The notes under the pieces are model-generated. The model searched no databases. It saw only the letters and a program-made list of their open reading frames with translations, and was not told the origin of the DNA. A stretch of 64,000 bases of DNA from Venturia oleaginea (lineage: Eukaryota; Ascomycota; Dothideomycetes; Venturiales; Venturiaceae): contig JABMLP010000010.1 of assembly GCA_013176395.1 (NCBI GenBank), positions 372,001-436,000 on the forward strand. The letters run 5' to 3'. Positions 1-11,539 of the stretch are shown in pieces (the stretch's first letter is position 1; every line of letters begins with the position of its first letter). Made by a program: the position numbers and the translations under genes.

Positions 1-867
1 AGGGGGTTGGTGGCGATTATTAGTACGTTGAGTTGCAGGAGGGAGGAGGTTGTGAGGTATGATATGAGGAATGATGGGAGGGGAGATGATCGGGTTGCTG
101 GTGGGGAGTTTGTTATGCCGAGATGTGAGGAGCTGATTTATTTTGATGAGGAGACTGTTTTTGGTGGTTATTATGATCGGAGGGCGCAGGTGTTATATGT
201 GAGTCTTCTCTTTCATCTTCCCATCCCATGCTCTTCGATGAAACGTTTGCTGACGTTCGGCAAGGCACAGGATAATCCGCAATACGTCGATTCTAACTGT
301 CCACAACCTCAATTTGCAAACCGGTTCTCTAATCCTACAAATGGCGGTAGTCTCCCTGAGGCTCTCTCGGGAGGCGCTATTCAGCGTCCTTCTCGTGGCG
401 ATAGAAAATCCGATAGGAGGGATCGGAGAAGAGGTAAAAGTCCTTCGTCGTCCAACGAAAACGACAATGGCGGACGACAGAAGAGAGTTGGTCTCATTGG
501 GAGCTTGAAAGGAGCTATGGGTGCTCCTCCAGAGGCTCAAGGTCGAGCTGGGCTGCTGAGTATGGCTACGAGTAAGCTTGGTGGTGGTGGACAACATGGT
601 GGTGGATACGGAGGGCAGAGACAAGGACTTATCAAGGGGTTTAAGAGTAAGATTGCGCAGGAGGATCTCTTACATTTGATGATTGTTGAGAAACCTGGTG
701 ATGGCGCGTCACGAAGCGTTGAGGAGAACAGCGGTTATGTTGCTGAATTTGATGCAGATCAGAGGAGTCCTTACGCTGCGGAACTGGAAGGTGGAATGGG
801 TCAGAGGAGCAGTAATGGCGGGTTTAGGAGTGAGACGTATGGGGAGGATGACAATCGGCGCAGGTGA
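1..867 (+). CDS. partial unknown protein, 3' end of a gene
   Basis: The frame is open from the first base to a TGA at 865-867, so the 5' end lies outside the window. A frame-preserving intron is likely at 199-264: GTGAGT donor, TGCTGAC branch site at 248-254, and an AAG acceptor (a CAG at 270 would also keep the frame). Without the intron the reading frame stays open. The encoded tail is hydrophilic, with a basic run of Arg, Lys and Asp near 375-440 and a Gly-rich stretch near 575-620. No catalytic motif or membrane segment is visible. I do not recognise the family. Bases 1-190 are strikingly poor in C on the coding strand, and this composition ends at the intron. Confidence 0.5.
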   Translation, partial: RGLVAIISTLSCRREEVVRYDMRNDGRGDDRVAGGEFVMPRCEELIYFDEETVFGGYYDRRAQVLYVSLLFHLPIPCSSMKRLLTFGKAQDNPQYVDSNCPQPQFANRFSNPTNGGSLPEALSGGAIQRPSRGDRKSDRRDRRRGKSPSSSNENDNGGRQKRVGLIGSLKGAMGAPPEAQGRAGLLSMATSKLGGGGQHGGGYGGQRQGLIKGFKSKIAQEDLLHLMIVEKPGDGASRSVEENSGYVAEFDADQRSPYAAELEGGMGQRSSNGGFRSETYGEDDNRRR

Positions 868-1001
868 GAAGCTAGAGAGGGCAGTGAACGGATGAAGTCG
901 CTGTGACACATCTACGACTGAGAAATCTGTCTCTATCCGGAAATTGACAACGACCAGAATATTGAGCGGAACATCAGCGCAGATGTTTCTCGCATCGCAT
1001 C

Positions 1002-2567
1002 TCAAACCTTCAAGTACTCAAATCCGTACTTAGCGTCTAACCACGAGGGAATCTCGGAATCAGTCACCTTCGGCAACATAGCCGTCACCTCCTTATTTTG
1101 CTTCTCCCAGGCCTCCTTGTACCTTTCCACCTCCTCTTCTACGCTATAATCACTGATAGCCTCTTTTCCCTTGCCAACCTGGTGAAGTTGCAGTCCTGAA
1201 CTGCCCGTTGTCATGTTCATGGGAATACAGGTATCGAGTGCTCCCGTCACCTTCCCCTCTAACAACTCCTTGCAAAGATATGGTTCGGCTGCGAGCGGAC
1301 GTCCGATGCCAACACCGTCACAAGCATTGCTTTCGATTGCGTGCAGCATTCCTCTTGCGGTTCGGAATCCGCCTGTGACGAAGACTTTTGTCTTCTCAAG
1401 CTTTGGGCGAATCATTTCGGCGAATTCGATGAAGTATGCTTCTCTCTTTTTCTGGACCATGTGAGCAACTTATGAATATTCATCATGTGGGAGATACTAA
1501 CCGTGGATTCTTTAGCATGCTTGAAAGCTCTGGACTCGAATGTACCGCCAGATAGATCCACAAAGTCGACTTCATACCTCTCGAGCTTCATACACAGATC
1601 TTGGAAGTCCTCGGTGGTAATACCTCCATCCTGGAACTCAACTGAGTTCAATTTGACCGAAACGCTGAAAGTCTTATCAGGCACCTTCTCACGAATCTTA
1701 TCGATGATCTCAAAGACAATACGGCTTCGGTTTTCTAGAGAGCCGCCATACTCATCCGTTCTCTTGTTCGTGGTTGGACTGATGAATTGGGCAAGTAGAT
1801 ATCCATGCGCGCAGTGAACCTGCACTCCATCTGCTCCCGCTTTCCAGCACCAAAATGCGCTCTCGGCAAAATCCTCTACCACGCCTGTGATCTCGTCTTT
1901 GGTCAAAGGTCTCGGCTTTGCAAAATCGTTACCAGCGAATTTTACCATTAGTTGGACGTCACTGGCGCTGACGGGCTCGGGATTGAGAGCTCTACCTCCT
2001 TGTCTTCCAACGTGGGAGAGTTGAGCGACGAAGAGGGAACCATGTGCTTTTGATGCGTCGATTACAGCTTTATGTTGCTCCAAACGCCTGTCATGGTTGT
2101 CGCGGAATATCGGGTTGCCGTAGGCTTCGATGGCTGTGTAATTGACCATCAAATTTCCACCTACGATGATACCGATTTCCTCCATCATTATTAGTATAAT
2201 ACATTGGATGCATTTGCAAACGAACTTACACCTTCTCCCCAAACCTTATAAAGATTGATCATAGCAGGCGAGGGGATACCTCTAAGCGTCTAACATTGCT
2301 AAAGTCAGCCTTGTTCTATTTCGCAATATTCGACTGCGGAACTCTTTTCCGCTACCCACAGCTTGGAAGAGTTTGATATATACATACCACATCTTCCTGA
2401 TGATTCTCCGGCCAATCACACATTCTCTCCGTCATGGGTGCCTTCATGAATCTATTCTTTGCTATCCTTCCGGAAAATGGTAATACGATCTCTTCACCTA
2501 GCAATTTTGGATCCACCTTCTCGCCAGCGATTCTCCTGCTCTTTTCTGAAGTCCTTGGGTCTGCCAT
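1002..2567 (-). CDS. NADH:flavin oxidoreductase, Old Yellow Enzyme family
   Basis: FMN-dependent ene-reductase type TIM barrel. Four exons fit splice signals and phase: 2388-2567, 2230-2289, 1502-2179 and 1002-1451, giving 455 codons. The family block NKRTDEYGGSLENRSR follows the substrate-loop motif HCAHGYLLAQF. The phosphate-binding end of the barrel is seen as VTGGFRTARGM and GIGRPLAAEP. The short N-terminal segment (about 30 residues) before the barrel lacks a clear targeting signal. The family reduces alpha,beta-unsaturated carbonyls with NAD(P)H. The substrate cannot be told from sequence, and no biosynthetic cluster surrounds it. The start is the only ATG before the conserved IAKNRFMKAPMTE segment. 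Confidence 0.9.
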
Positions 2568-3376
2568 AACCTGATGGTGACTACTCCTGTACGATAAGAA
2601 TCTGAAAGTATCTATACCTTTCTAGAAGATAAATTGAAGTTATAATGGTGCTTCTGGGTACAACGAAGAATTTATTGCGTATTGCCGGGACTATAAGTCT
2701 AGCAAAGGATTAAGGGATGGTTATATTACGGAGTATATAATAATTTCGGCAGCACTTGCCGATCTAGATCGGGTAGCGGCCAGATCCTGGTAGGCGACAG
2801 AGCCTTGTGTTTGTCAGCAGGAGAATTACCGGATTTGGAATGTGGATTTGCTGTCTGCGAAATTTCTCGATGGTTTGCTCCTTGTCTGAATTTTTAATGG
2901 CTTACCGGACTCTGATGAATTCCCGATGTTGTACGATGGGGATTATGTCGTGTAAGTACACGTGATGTTACATGATATTCTCCTCTTTTCCTTTCCACTT
3001 CCCAATAACTTTTCCATCGTTTTCAACCGTCTCTGTTCAAACCCATTCCCTCTTCTTCTTGCATCTTCTTCATTGAACTAAGTGATATCAATCTTGTCAT
3101 ATCAGCACGAGTACAAGAACCACTGCTCTTGAATTACAGCGGCCAGCAAGAATGTGGGAGCAACGTCCACAAAACGTTCATCATACGTGTTTCCAGCCTT
3201 TTGCAACATTCGACAAGCTGCCATCTCACACCCTACATGACAATGATGATACTTTCTCTGGAACGATTATACACGAGCCCACGGCCGATCAACAATCGTC
3301 TTTCTTCCTTCTCCCAGCAGGTAGACGAAGGCCTAGTACTAAGAGGACGTCAACCAATACTAATAGGTAGACAGAA
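2568..3376. other. intergenic, promoter side of the flavin oxidoreductase
   Basis: No convincing gene. The first 400 bases are AT-rich and probably hold the promoter of the leftward oxidoreductase. The stretch from 2980 to 3100 is pyrimidine-rich. Short open frames after 3129 have no recognisable content. Confidence 0.4.
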
Positions 3377-4295
3377 TTGAGGAACAAAATATATCATTAT
3401 ATCTTCACCCAAGCCATCGTCAATTGGCGTTGCAACAAACCATTCTACACCGATCACGGCTCTCGGGAATGCGGACCAAGTTCCCTATGTGTATCCGACT
3501 CAAAGCATGTACGCAAATCCATTGGAAATCCGGAAAAGGAGAGCTCAAAGCCAGCATCACAATTAGGACTCCTACTCAATTGCCGCCAGATCTGGCATGA
3601 GGCAGCCACCACAGCATACTCCACTCTGAACCTTGGAATCGTCAATATTTCATCCTGCCAAAATTGAAAGAAGAGCTTGGCGACCATTCCTTCGTTGCTT
3701 ATAAGTCGATTGTCCGCAACAGTGGACCAGCGTCTCGAATTTGAATCCGACTCCGGTGAGGACGAAAGTGAATCCAGCTTGAGAGAATTAAGATGCTGAC
3801 GCTCACTTAGATCCTATACGTCGCACGCCTAGCTTTGAAGAAAATACTTTCGAGGCAATGTGGTATTTGGTGACTTCACTATCTGGAGTCAGGAAGGTCA
3901 CGATCTGGACCAACTACGGCGAAGGCAAAATAAAGACGCTGTTGAATCTTCAGTATGATATGGCAGAATTGTTGTTGTTGAGATGTAAAGGCGCTCAAGC
4001 GGTGAGCTGGAGAGTTCAGTTCAGTCCGAACGCGTCGCTATCGTTCGAGTCTGGAAAGCGCGCGACGGCTACGTCACGCGATGGCCTGCTGCCTGACGAT
4101 AACATGACCTCGTCAGTGATAACCTTGGAACTGATAGGGCCTTGGATTTGTCAGCCGTTGGATGCCAATGTGAAGTTCTTGAAGCAGAGTTCGATAATGC
4201 AATCAAATTATCAATCCTTCGAGTGCTCTAGGTTCAAAGGTCTGGAGTGTCAAAAAACACATGCTTGGTCCTGCTGCCACCGGGTATTCTTTTAA
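3377..4295 (+). pseudogene. decayed remnant, possibly of a fungal DUF7730-type protein
   Basis: Two open segments, 3377-3667 and 3858-4295, carry protein-like sequence in the same orientation. The first has LLLNCRQIWHEAATTAYSTL, which resembles the LLRTCRQIYHEA pattern seen at the start of many fungal DUF7730/F-box-like proteins. The second contains a leucine-rich stretch followed by a Ser/Thr-rich part. Stops separate the segments, and no splice pair joins them cleanly. I read this as a decayed gene, but a real gene with missed introns is possible. The family guess is weak. Confidence 0.3.
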
Positions 4296-4338
4296 TGCCA
4301 AAACGCCGCCCAAGATCAATCCAATCTCCCAATTCCAA

Positions 4339-5038
4339 TTACAGCGTGTTCCAGAAGTAGTTTGCATAGAAGTAACGCGAGAACTTCGGGTCGATGTTGA
4401 CCACATGCACATCACCCTTTTGCGCGTTTCTTACCACCGCCTTGTTATACAGTCCAGTCTGCTTGTCCGGTTCGACATCGATATTGAGCATGCGGTAGAC
4501 TTTGAGTTTCAATCTGTACGCAACTTTGTTAATTTAAGATTTGACGAGACAGAAGAGAACGACTCACAGAATTTCGTCATCCATTCCCTCAACTCTTCTT
4601 GCAGCATCACCGCCCTCTGGCCCTTGAGCCTCGCACTCTTCGACCATAGCTCTCGTCCGTTCAATCTCGCTCTCCAGCCTTTCGCCTTCCGTCTCAAGCT
4701 GACTCGCTTCTTTCGCAATCCGAAATTTCTCCGTGTCTAATCGCAAGATTTCCGCTGCGTGTTCGGTTGGATTGTGTCCTTGCAGCGTGAGTTTGTGCGT
4801 TGATTGTAAGGTGTTTAGTTGGCGGTTCAGTTGTTTGAGCTGCGACTTCTGGGCCTGAAGACGAGACGTTCGTTGCGCATTGAGCATGGATATAGATTCT
4901 CCGATTCGCATCAAGGAGCTTCTGTCACCTCCTACCGAAAAGGCGGCAGTAGTGGTGCGAATGAGCTGCCGGTTAGCATGTCGCTGTTGTCTGGATAGCG
5001 TGTATTCTTACATGATCTGGAGAATCGTCAAGAAGCAT
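4339..5038 (-). CDS. spc24: kinetochore protein Spc24
   Basis: Subunit of the Ndc80 complex; with Spc25 it forms the globular end that binds the inner kinetochore. Three exons join in phase: 5012-5038 (MLLDDSPDH), 4568-4965 and 4339-4513, with introns of 46 and 54 nt, giving 199 codons. The N-terminal half is a Gln/Leu/Lys-rich coiled coil. The C-terminal globular domain begins at [16 protein letters not shown] and ends in the family's typical [12 protein letters not shown]. The tiny first exon was placed from the MLLDD start and the GTAAGA donor. It lies head-to-head with fis1 with about 280 bp between the starts, so the two may share a promoter region. Confidence 0.92.
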
Positions 5039-5317
5039 TTTGACAGTTGTGATATGTATGTGACTAGGTGGTTTGGTGTATGGTTTTCAATATAGAGTAG
5101 AAAATTGTTGTTGTTTTCGTTGTCGCAGGAGTCTCTTGGCATGGAAGTTTGTTTACCGCTTATGTTAGAACTAGCAGCGCCACACTGTGGCAATCCACGT
5201 GAAACGTCATCGGCGAATCTGCAGCGGTAGCACAACACCAAAGGCAGGATCTTGAATTCGACCTACCTAAAAAGATCACAAGAGCAAACGTAATTCTGAC
5301 ACTGCTTGACCCCTAAA

Positions 5318-5944
<627 letters not shown>

Positions 5945-6109
5945 GGAGTGATACCTGGTTATGATGCAGATCAGAAGAGAAGGATATATTTGGGATAATG
6001 GTTTTGCGTGGCATGGTGTTAAGGTTGATACGATATTTGATGAACTGAAGGCTGTAGCGTTAGAGAACGAACTTCACTCTTGCCGATGAGTCATCAAGTT
6101 ATGGTCTCC

Positions 6110-6491
6110 CTGCTGTCATATAATCAAGGGCTCCCCTACAACAGGCTTACCATGCTCGTTGTAAGTGTGAGCGGCTGGAAAAAATTACCTGCGACCTGTG
6201 CAAATCAAGAACCATTGTTGAGTACTCTGAGGCCAATGGTTGAGGAGGCTACGAATACCTCTTCACTCTTTACGATCAAGATACCGACTTTCCTATCTTT
6301 TTCGAGGCTGAATATTACTTCCTGGGAATTATCACATGCAATCGTTCTAGGACCTTGAATTGGCACGTCGCGTCGACCATCCAGTTACATCACAAACGTA
6401 TCAACGATTTGGCATCTCGAGAAAAGCGTGGCTAGACCACGAGGCATTCCTTAAACATCTCGATAAAAGGTTAACTAGCAGAAGAGAGTGA
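6110..6491 (+). pseudogene. remnant of an unknown protein with CxC/CxxC pairs
   Basis: One frame reads coherently from about 6130 with a CKCERLEK...CDLCKSRTIVEY segment, which looks like a small zinc-ribbon start. It continues through EYLFTLYDQDTDFPIFFEAE and ends in a helix-like tail near 6420. A TGA interrupts it at about 6240. A one-base shift near 6430 is needed to reach the tail AWLDHEAFLKHLDKRL and its TGA at 6489-6491. I cannot name the family. The paired cysteines and continuous protein-like sequence argue for a formerly real gene. Confidence 0.42.
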
Positions 6492-6500
6492 GAAATCAAC

Positions 6501-8320
6501 ATGTCGAACCTCACGGAAGACTTTCAAGGGAAAGGAGAGAAAGATCGCGTGAGTACAACTACTGATACATTGGGCTAGAACTGATTCCTTTTCATTCGAA
6601 GCCTACGCCAAATCCTGGGAACTCAGAACTCATATGAATGGCGTGACGTTCAATACCTGGCCAGCTGCCAGAAAATGCAATTTGTCACTTTAGCTTCATT
6701 ACCGTTGGAGCTTGTCGGCGCATTTTCTCTCACTTGGAGGTGGCTGATATGTTTCAGTTTCGAAGGGTAATTTTCTTGGAACTTTTTCTGAAAACCATGG
6801 TAACTTACGATTGAGCTTAGGTATCGAAAGCTTGGTGCCACAAATTGTCCTCCTCGACCATTCTAGAACCACTGCTTGATCAGTAGTTTGTGAAGGACGT
6901 TCCAGGGGCTCTGGATGGACGGGGAATGGATAATTACAGTCTGGCCGATTCTCAACGTCGAAAGGCAGAGCATATCCACCGATACTTGCATGGCCTGCCT
7001 GCAACATCGCGACTGATTAGACTTCCCCATATCAACTTTGTATCACACTCTCGCTCCAACCTGTGTTTACCAATGCTTCGATCGGGCCTGTGCTTTGAAG
7101 GGGAGTTCATCGCATGGCCTGAAGAGGGAATAGACGTGCGCTCAGTATTCTTGCTCAACCTTCGAACTGGTCATATTTGCCGCATCAAATTGCCTGGTAA
7201 TCACTGTGTGGGTCGTTTGGTTCTTACCTCGACACGGCTGATTTGTTTCCCGAATATGGGGTTTGTCATCCCGAACCACTCGCAATGTTCTCATGGCTAA
7301 TCATGGCTTAGATATGTTTACGCTTTCAAACAGAGGCTCAGGATCGTAGCACCCTGACGAGTCGTGTGCAACCAAGACTGCCTTCCATGTCACCTTTGGC
7401 TGGCGCCGAGCATGATACATGCTTGATCGCATGGGATGGGGTCCTGGTCATTTGGGATTTGGCTGTCAATAAATCAAGTTCATTCCCTGTGCTACCTCCA
7501 CCCAAAATACGGTGAGTTGTTCCAATCGGATAGACTAAACCACTGCATTCTGCGTATGATGTGTATAAAGTGCGCTCGCTGATGCTTCGCTGATCTTAGT
7601 TTCACCAAGATCATTGTCAATGCCTCAAGTCGCTTGATAACATTATTTTCTAGGGGACCCACTCAAACCACTGGGAAGCAGGGGCTCACCATGCTTTGGC
7701 ATCATGAAATCGACTTCGACGGTAAAATACAATCAGTTCTGGCGCCGAAGTAGAGAATTTGTTCTACGTGAATGGCATCCCTGGCATCGGAGAAACCAGG
7801 GTAACCAATTCCGAGCGACATTACTTGATGGCTCTCTCAGCACCGTCGCCATGGAAGGTTGAGTTGGCCCTCGATGAACGATCTGGCACATGCAAGATTG
7901 ATCAATCCATCTATAGTCATCATCACGACGCTGTGACAAATGGCGAGTTGTTATCAATCTGGATGGACCTGCACTGGAAAACAGCTACATACCGCATTTG
8001 TCGAAGAGCAGAGCAATTGCTAAGCGTCGAGATCTGCAACACGAAGATTGGAAGCAGTGTCAAATATGATCTTTGAAAGGACTTGCCCATTGAGACCAGA
8101 CTCTCCATCGCCCACGACATCGATAGATCATACGAGATATCGAACAAGCTCATCCTCGAGGATTTTTTTAGACGCCACAGCAGGATCTATTCAGTCATCC
8201 ACATGCTCGGAAGCGAAGATTTTATCCTCATATGGTCACCCACGTTCATATACATGATGTCGTTCGATCCGGGCTTTCGATTCGAATATGATGAAGTCGA
8301 GTTTCCAAACGTTTGAGCGG
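6501..8320 (+). pseudogene. F-box protein pseudogene
   Basis: The F-box is visible at about 6697-6775 as LASLPLELVG followed, one frame later, by SHLEVADMFQFRR. A single missing base near 6720 explains the shift. An intron follows (about 6770-6825) and the text resumes with VSKAWCHKLSSSTILEPLLD. There an in-frame TAG at about 6885 falls where Gln would be expected (CAG to TAG). Downstream, protein-like stretches continue in changing frames to about 8310. An intact member would be an SCF substrate adaptor. The upstream ATG at 6501 (MSNLTEDF) is the likely original start region. Confidence 0.6.
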
Positions 8321-8526
8321 CTCGAAGAATTGGATTGCTATTTGGTACGCGATGCAAATTGGTGGAGAATGTTGACATTATGTCCGTCCTTCGATCACCG
8401 TGGCAACTGACATACACATGGACAATGAAGAAGCAAAGTTTGTTGAAGCCAAGTAGTATAAGTTGCCAATCTCCTTTGTTATACCCCCGCACGGTGGTGA
8501 CAAAACTGCTCACTGCAGACCCGAAA

Positions 8527-8870
8527 CCCAAACGCTTAGGTCTTTTTGAGCTTACGGGCGCAATTAGCGATCAAAAGCTTACCCAGGGTGGAGTAGATAT
8601 CGTCGCTATCCACGGACTCCAAGGTGAGTATAAGACAACATAAACACAAGTCCAAGGTGAAGAAAGTGTGTTTTGGCTGCGGGATTTTTTCCCATTCACC
8701 TGCCGAATGCGTGCAGGACTACACCCGTCGTACAGCGATGGTTTTATAGCTCTCAATCAAGATACAAAACTGTTTTCTTATGCTCCGATCTTCGTCGTGC
8801 GGATCTTGCATTTGGGATCCTTTGGTTGCAACTTTGAAAGTCTGTTTTGGCTTCCAGTCTACTAGAACCT
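8527..8870 (+). pseudogene. fragment of an NLR-type N-terminal alpha/beta-hydrolase
   Basis: The segment GVDIVAIHGLQGE at about 8590-8630 matches the start of the serine-esterase/DUF676-like domain found at the N-terminus of many fungal NACHT or NB-ARC proteins (typically VDIVAVHGLNGD). After a stop, a shifted frame gives VFWLRDFFPF, which corresponds to the family's WLRDFLP motif. The stretch that follows (SYSDGFIALNQD) only partly resembles the expected tyrosine-rich segment. No nucleotide-binding domain is found downstream, so this is a truncated, broken fragment. The assignment rests on two short motifs in the right order. Confidence 0.45.
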
Positions 8871-9862
8871 TTGATCTTCAATTTCCAATCATCTTGGAAT
8901 ATATCACGCCGCAAAGGTGAAAAAAGGAAGCGTATGCACGCAAGATGTCAAATGACGGTTCGGCACGCAGCTTGCATCCGAGGTTAGCACATGCATATTT
9001 TGATCTTGTAGAGTTCCTACGTTCGCAGCAGCAAAGACTAGCCCATTGTTCGCTGAGTTCTAGCTGCCCTCGGCTTGGGACTGCTCAGCGTTAGTGTAGG
9101 AAAAGTCCGTCAAGCCGGGTTGGTTTCTGCGCTCCTTCATCTCGAGTCGTTTATCCGTTATCGTGCCGCTCACCGACCATGTTCCAGTTCCCTTTCGATG
9201 CTGACAATCTGCCAAGAGACTTGAAATAGTCGGAATCCTCAACCTTCATGCAAGATATCAGATGACAACTCGGAGCTCAACCTGCATCCGACGACAGCCA
9301 AAAACCCCTCATAAACCACTATCGACGAAGTTAATCATCCCCATCCGATGGGTCCGAAAAATCTCGATTGGCTTTTCACTCTCCGCTTGCTTACGTACCA
9401 CCAATCAGCGTCTTCGATCCCTCACCTCGGATGACACTCCATCCACACGGATGCCCTCGGTTGCCTCACTCCAACAGAAAAGTTGGCAGCACGAACCATG
9501 GCTCTATTACTAACTCTCACGTCACCGGATGGCAGCTGAGCGGGTCTCACTGGATTAATATCTAATGTCGTTCGTCCGTTGCTTGTACGTAGAAAAATCT
9601 ACATCTTCATTCAATCCGATTCCAATTGTCAAGTCCACTGTGTCGTCGAACGTCGTTATTCCGTGATCCCGGCCTCCAAGTACGATCCCAACAACGGGAA
9701 AAGTGATGTCGGCCCTCTTCGAACCGGTGGGATACGTTCTGAACAACCAGACTTTCCAGTTTGTGGTGTTGCAGACGGTTTGTGTGGTTAGCGCCTGGGT
9801 GATCAGCTCGCGGGACGAGCAAGCACGACTTATGTAATCCACTTCACGTCGCGACAACGGCA
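8871..9862. other. about 1 kb without a recognisable gene
   Basis: Several open frames of 60-85 codons occur on both strands, and none has a domain I can recognise. A degenerate direct repeat is present: the 45 bases near 8938-8982 resemble 9250-9294 with many transitions. A short hydrophobic segment could be read at about 9704-9835 on the plus strand, but without support. Confidence 0.3.
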
Positions 9863-10467
9863 ATGAAAACGACAAGAGCAACAACTGGCACGATGGCGAA
9901 AGTGAGCGCCGCGGCGTTGAATGGTTAGTACATATCGTCTCGAGATGGATGAGGGGACTAGTGGCTAATAGTCGCGCTCTAGTCCTTCGGAAACCTCTTG
10001 CCCTCCACTCCACGAAACCAATCACAGGCTTCACGCGTGACGGATACTGTCGCGTCCCTCATAGCGATCATGGGAACCATAGCGTTGCTGGTACGACCTC
10101 CTACCCCTCTACACTTTCCCCCGATATCAGGACATTGAGCTGAGATGTATTGGCATAGCAATTGTTACAGACGAATTTCTCGATTTTAGTGCTTCGCGCG
10201 GTAATAATTTACGAGCTGCTGGATTGACGGATGGGTGCAAATGGTGTCTTTGTGTTAGTAGATGGAAAGAGGCGTTGCTTAATGGGAAGGGAGTGGGGGA
10301 TCGCATGATACCAAAGTGAGTTCTGGATAGCATATTGCAAGTGAGGTCATGACTAATGGATTTTTAGAGTCGTTTTAAGCGCTACTCATGAGAAGGCTTT
10401 GGATGTTGTTGACTTGAAAGATTTGGAAGCTTTTGCTGTTGATGAGACGAAGGGTAAAATCAAATAA
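9863..10467 (+). CDS. DUF2237 family protein
   Basis: Small conserved protein of unknown function, shared with bacteria. Four exons join in phase: 9863-9923, 9983-10090, 10159-10315 and 10368-10467, for 141 residues. Family landmarks appear in order: NVLRKPLALHSTKPITGF, then RDGYCRV, HSVAAIVTDEFLDFSASRGN, the Cys-Trp-Cys block GLTDGCKWCLCVSRWKEA, and VVLSATHEKAL. The conserved cysteines suggest metal or thiol chemistry, but no activity is assigned to the family. Two in-frame ATGs (9863 and 9893) could start it; the second begins MAKVSAAALN. This is the one intact gene in a stretch otherwise full of remnants. Confidence 0.85.
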
Positions 10468-10880
10468 TGATAAATGTGATGATTAATGCGAGGATAATAC
10501 AGCCTACTGCCGAGTTATGCTTTAGGACCTTTCTCAAGCATGACCTATAAGTTATCTATTATTTAAATTCCGAAAGAAATCATAGAACTCCACCACAGGC
10601 TGCCTTGTATGGGAGCTTGAATATGTGTGTATACGAATTCGCAAGGTCTTTGTATCCTTTGCTTTCTGATCTATTCCAATAAAGCGACAACTGTCATCCT
10701 TTACATTCGCTGTTCTCCAAACATCTACGAGACACATAAGCGACCATTCCCGGAGGCACAAAAGACGAAAGAATCCTGTGAACGACTCGCACCAATCTCT
10801 TAAGCAGAAGCAAGATTTTGGATACGTCGAAAACATCAGATATAAGGTCTAACAGCAAACCGATGAATACAATATCACCC
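10468..10880. other. short intergenic stretch
   Basis: I see no gene here. Short minus-strand frames (10552-10882) have no recognisable domain and probably mirror the decayed plus-strand sequence that starts just downstream. Confidence 0.3.
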
Positions 10881-11512
10881 ATTGGTGATTTCTGGAAAAT
10901 AGACTTGCCCTAAGCCCTTACCACATCATCTTCCTCACAGCCACCTATGATGGCGCCTCGATAGCCGATCTAGCTTGCGGGATCGGCCAAGATACACGAT
11001 TTCTGCGAGAGGACGGCGCGACGGGTAAAATCTACGCCGTCGATACTGCCTCAGAGATCTGGGACCTGGGACCTGGGACTCGGCATCTAGTCTGGCCAAT
11101 TTCATCCAAGCAGATCTTTACAGTGACAACGATGAGCGGGGTCGCAGTAATCGGTGCGGTCTCCACGTCTTATTCGACAGAGTTCACATCTTCCTGATCA
11201 ATGAGTTTCCATCTTTCCATTCGGAGGTGTTATGGACCTCGACACTTGGACGAAAGCGTATGCAAGGAAGAAAGGCTCGAAGATCATTGGGCGGGTATTT
11301 TGCAGTGCGGAAACTGATCCGGAGAAAATGTACAAAGTTTTCGGAACTGGGATGAGATACAACCTTCATCACTTGCGCAGATGGATATGGGTTTTATTTC
11401 GTGGGTTGGAACGTGTACTGCGGAATTGTGGGAACTCGAGACACAGATGGTAGAGGCAGACGAGTATAAAAGATGCGAGGCGTTCTGGGAAAACTTTCTG
11501 TTGAACGATTGA
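10881..11512 (+). pseudogene. remnant with a SAM-methyltransferase-like start
   Basis: At about 10937-11050 the sequence reads ASIADLACGIGQDTRFL followed by an IYAVD segment. This is the shape of motif I (DxxxGxG) and post-I of class I methyltransferases of the fungal secondary-metabolite type. The frame then breaks. Later frames give VHIFLINEF, then a coherent tail near 11351-11510 (GFISWVGTCTAELWELETQM...CEAFWENFLLND) ending at a TGA. At least two frame changes are needed, so the gene is dead or heavily misread. The link between head and tail is by position only. Confidence 0.4.
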
Positions 11513-11539
11513 AACTTCGGGACTATGGTAACCTGCACA

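Noticed and set aside
9555..10034. 159-codon minus-strand ORF
   Set aside because: Overlaps the first exons of the DUF2237 gene, which has strong family similarity and clean splice sites.
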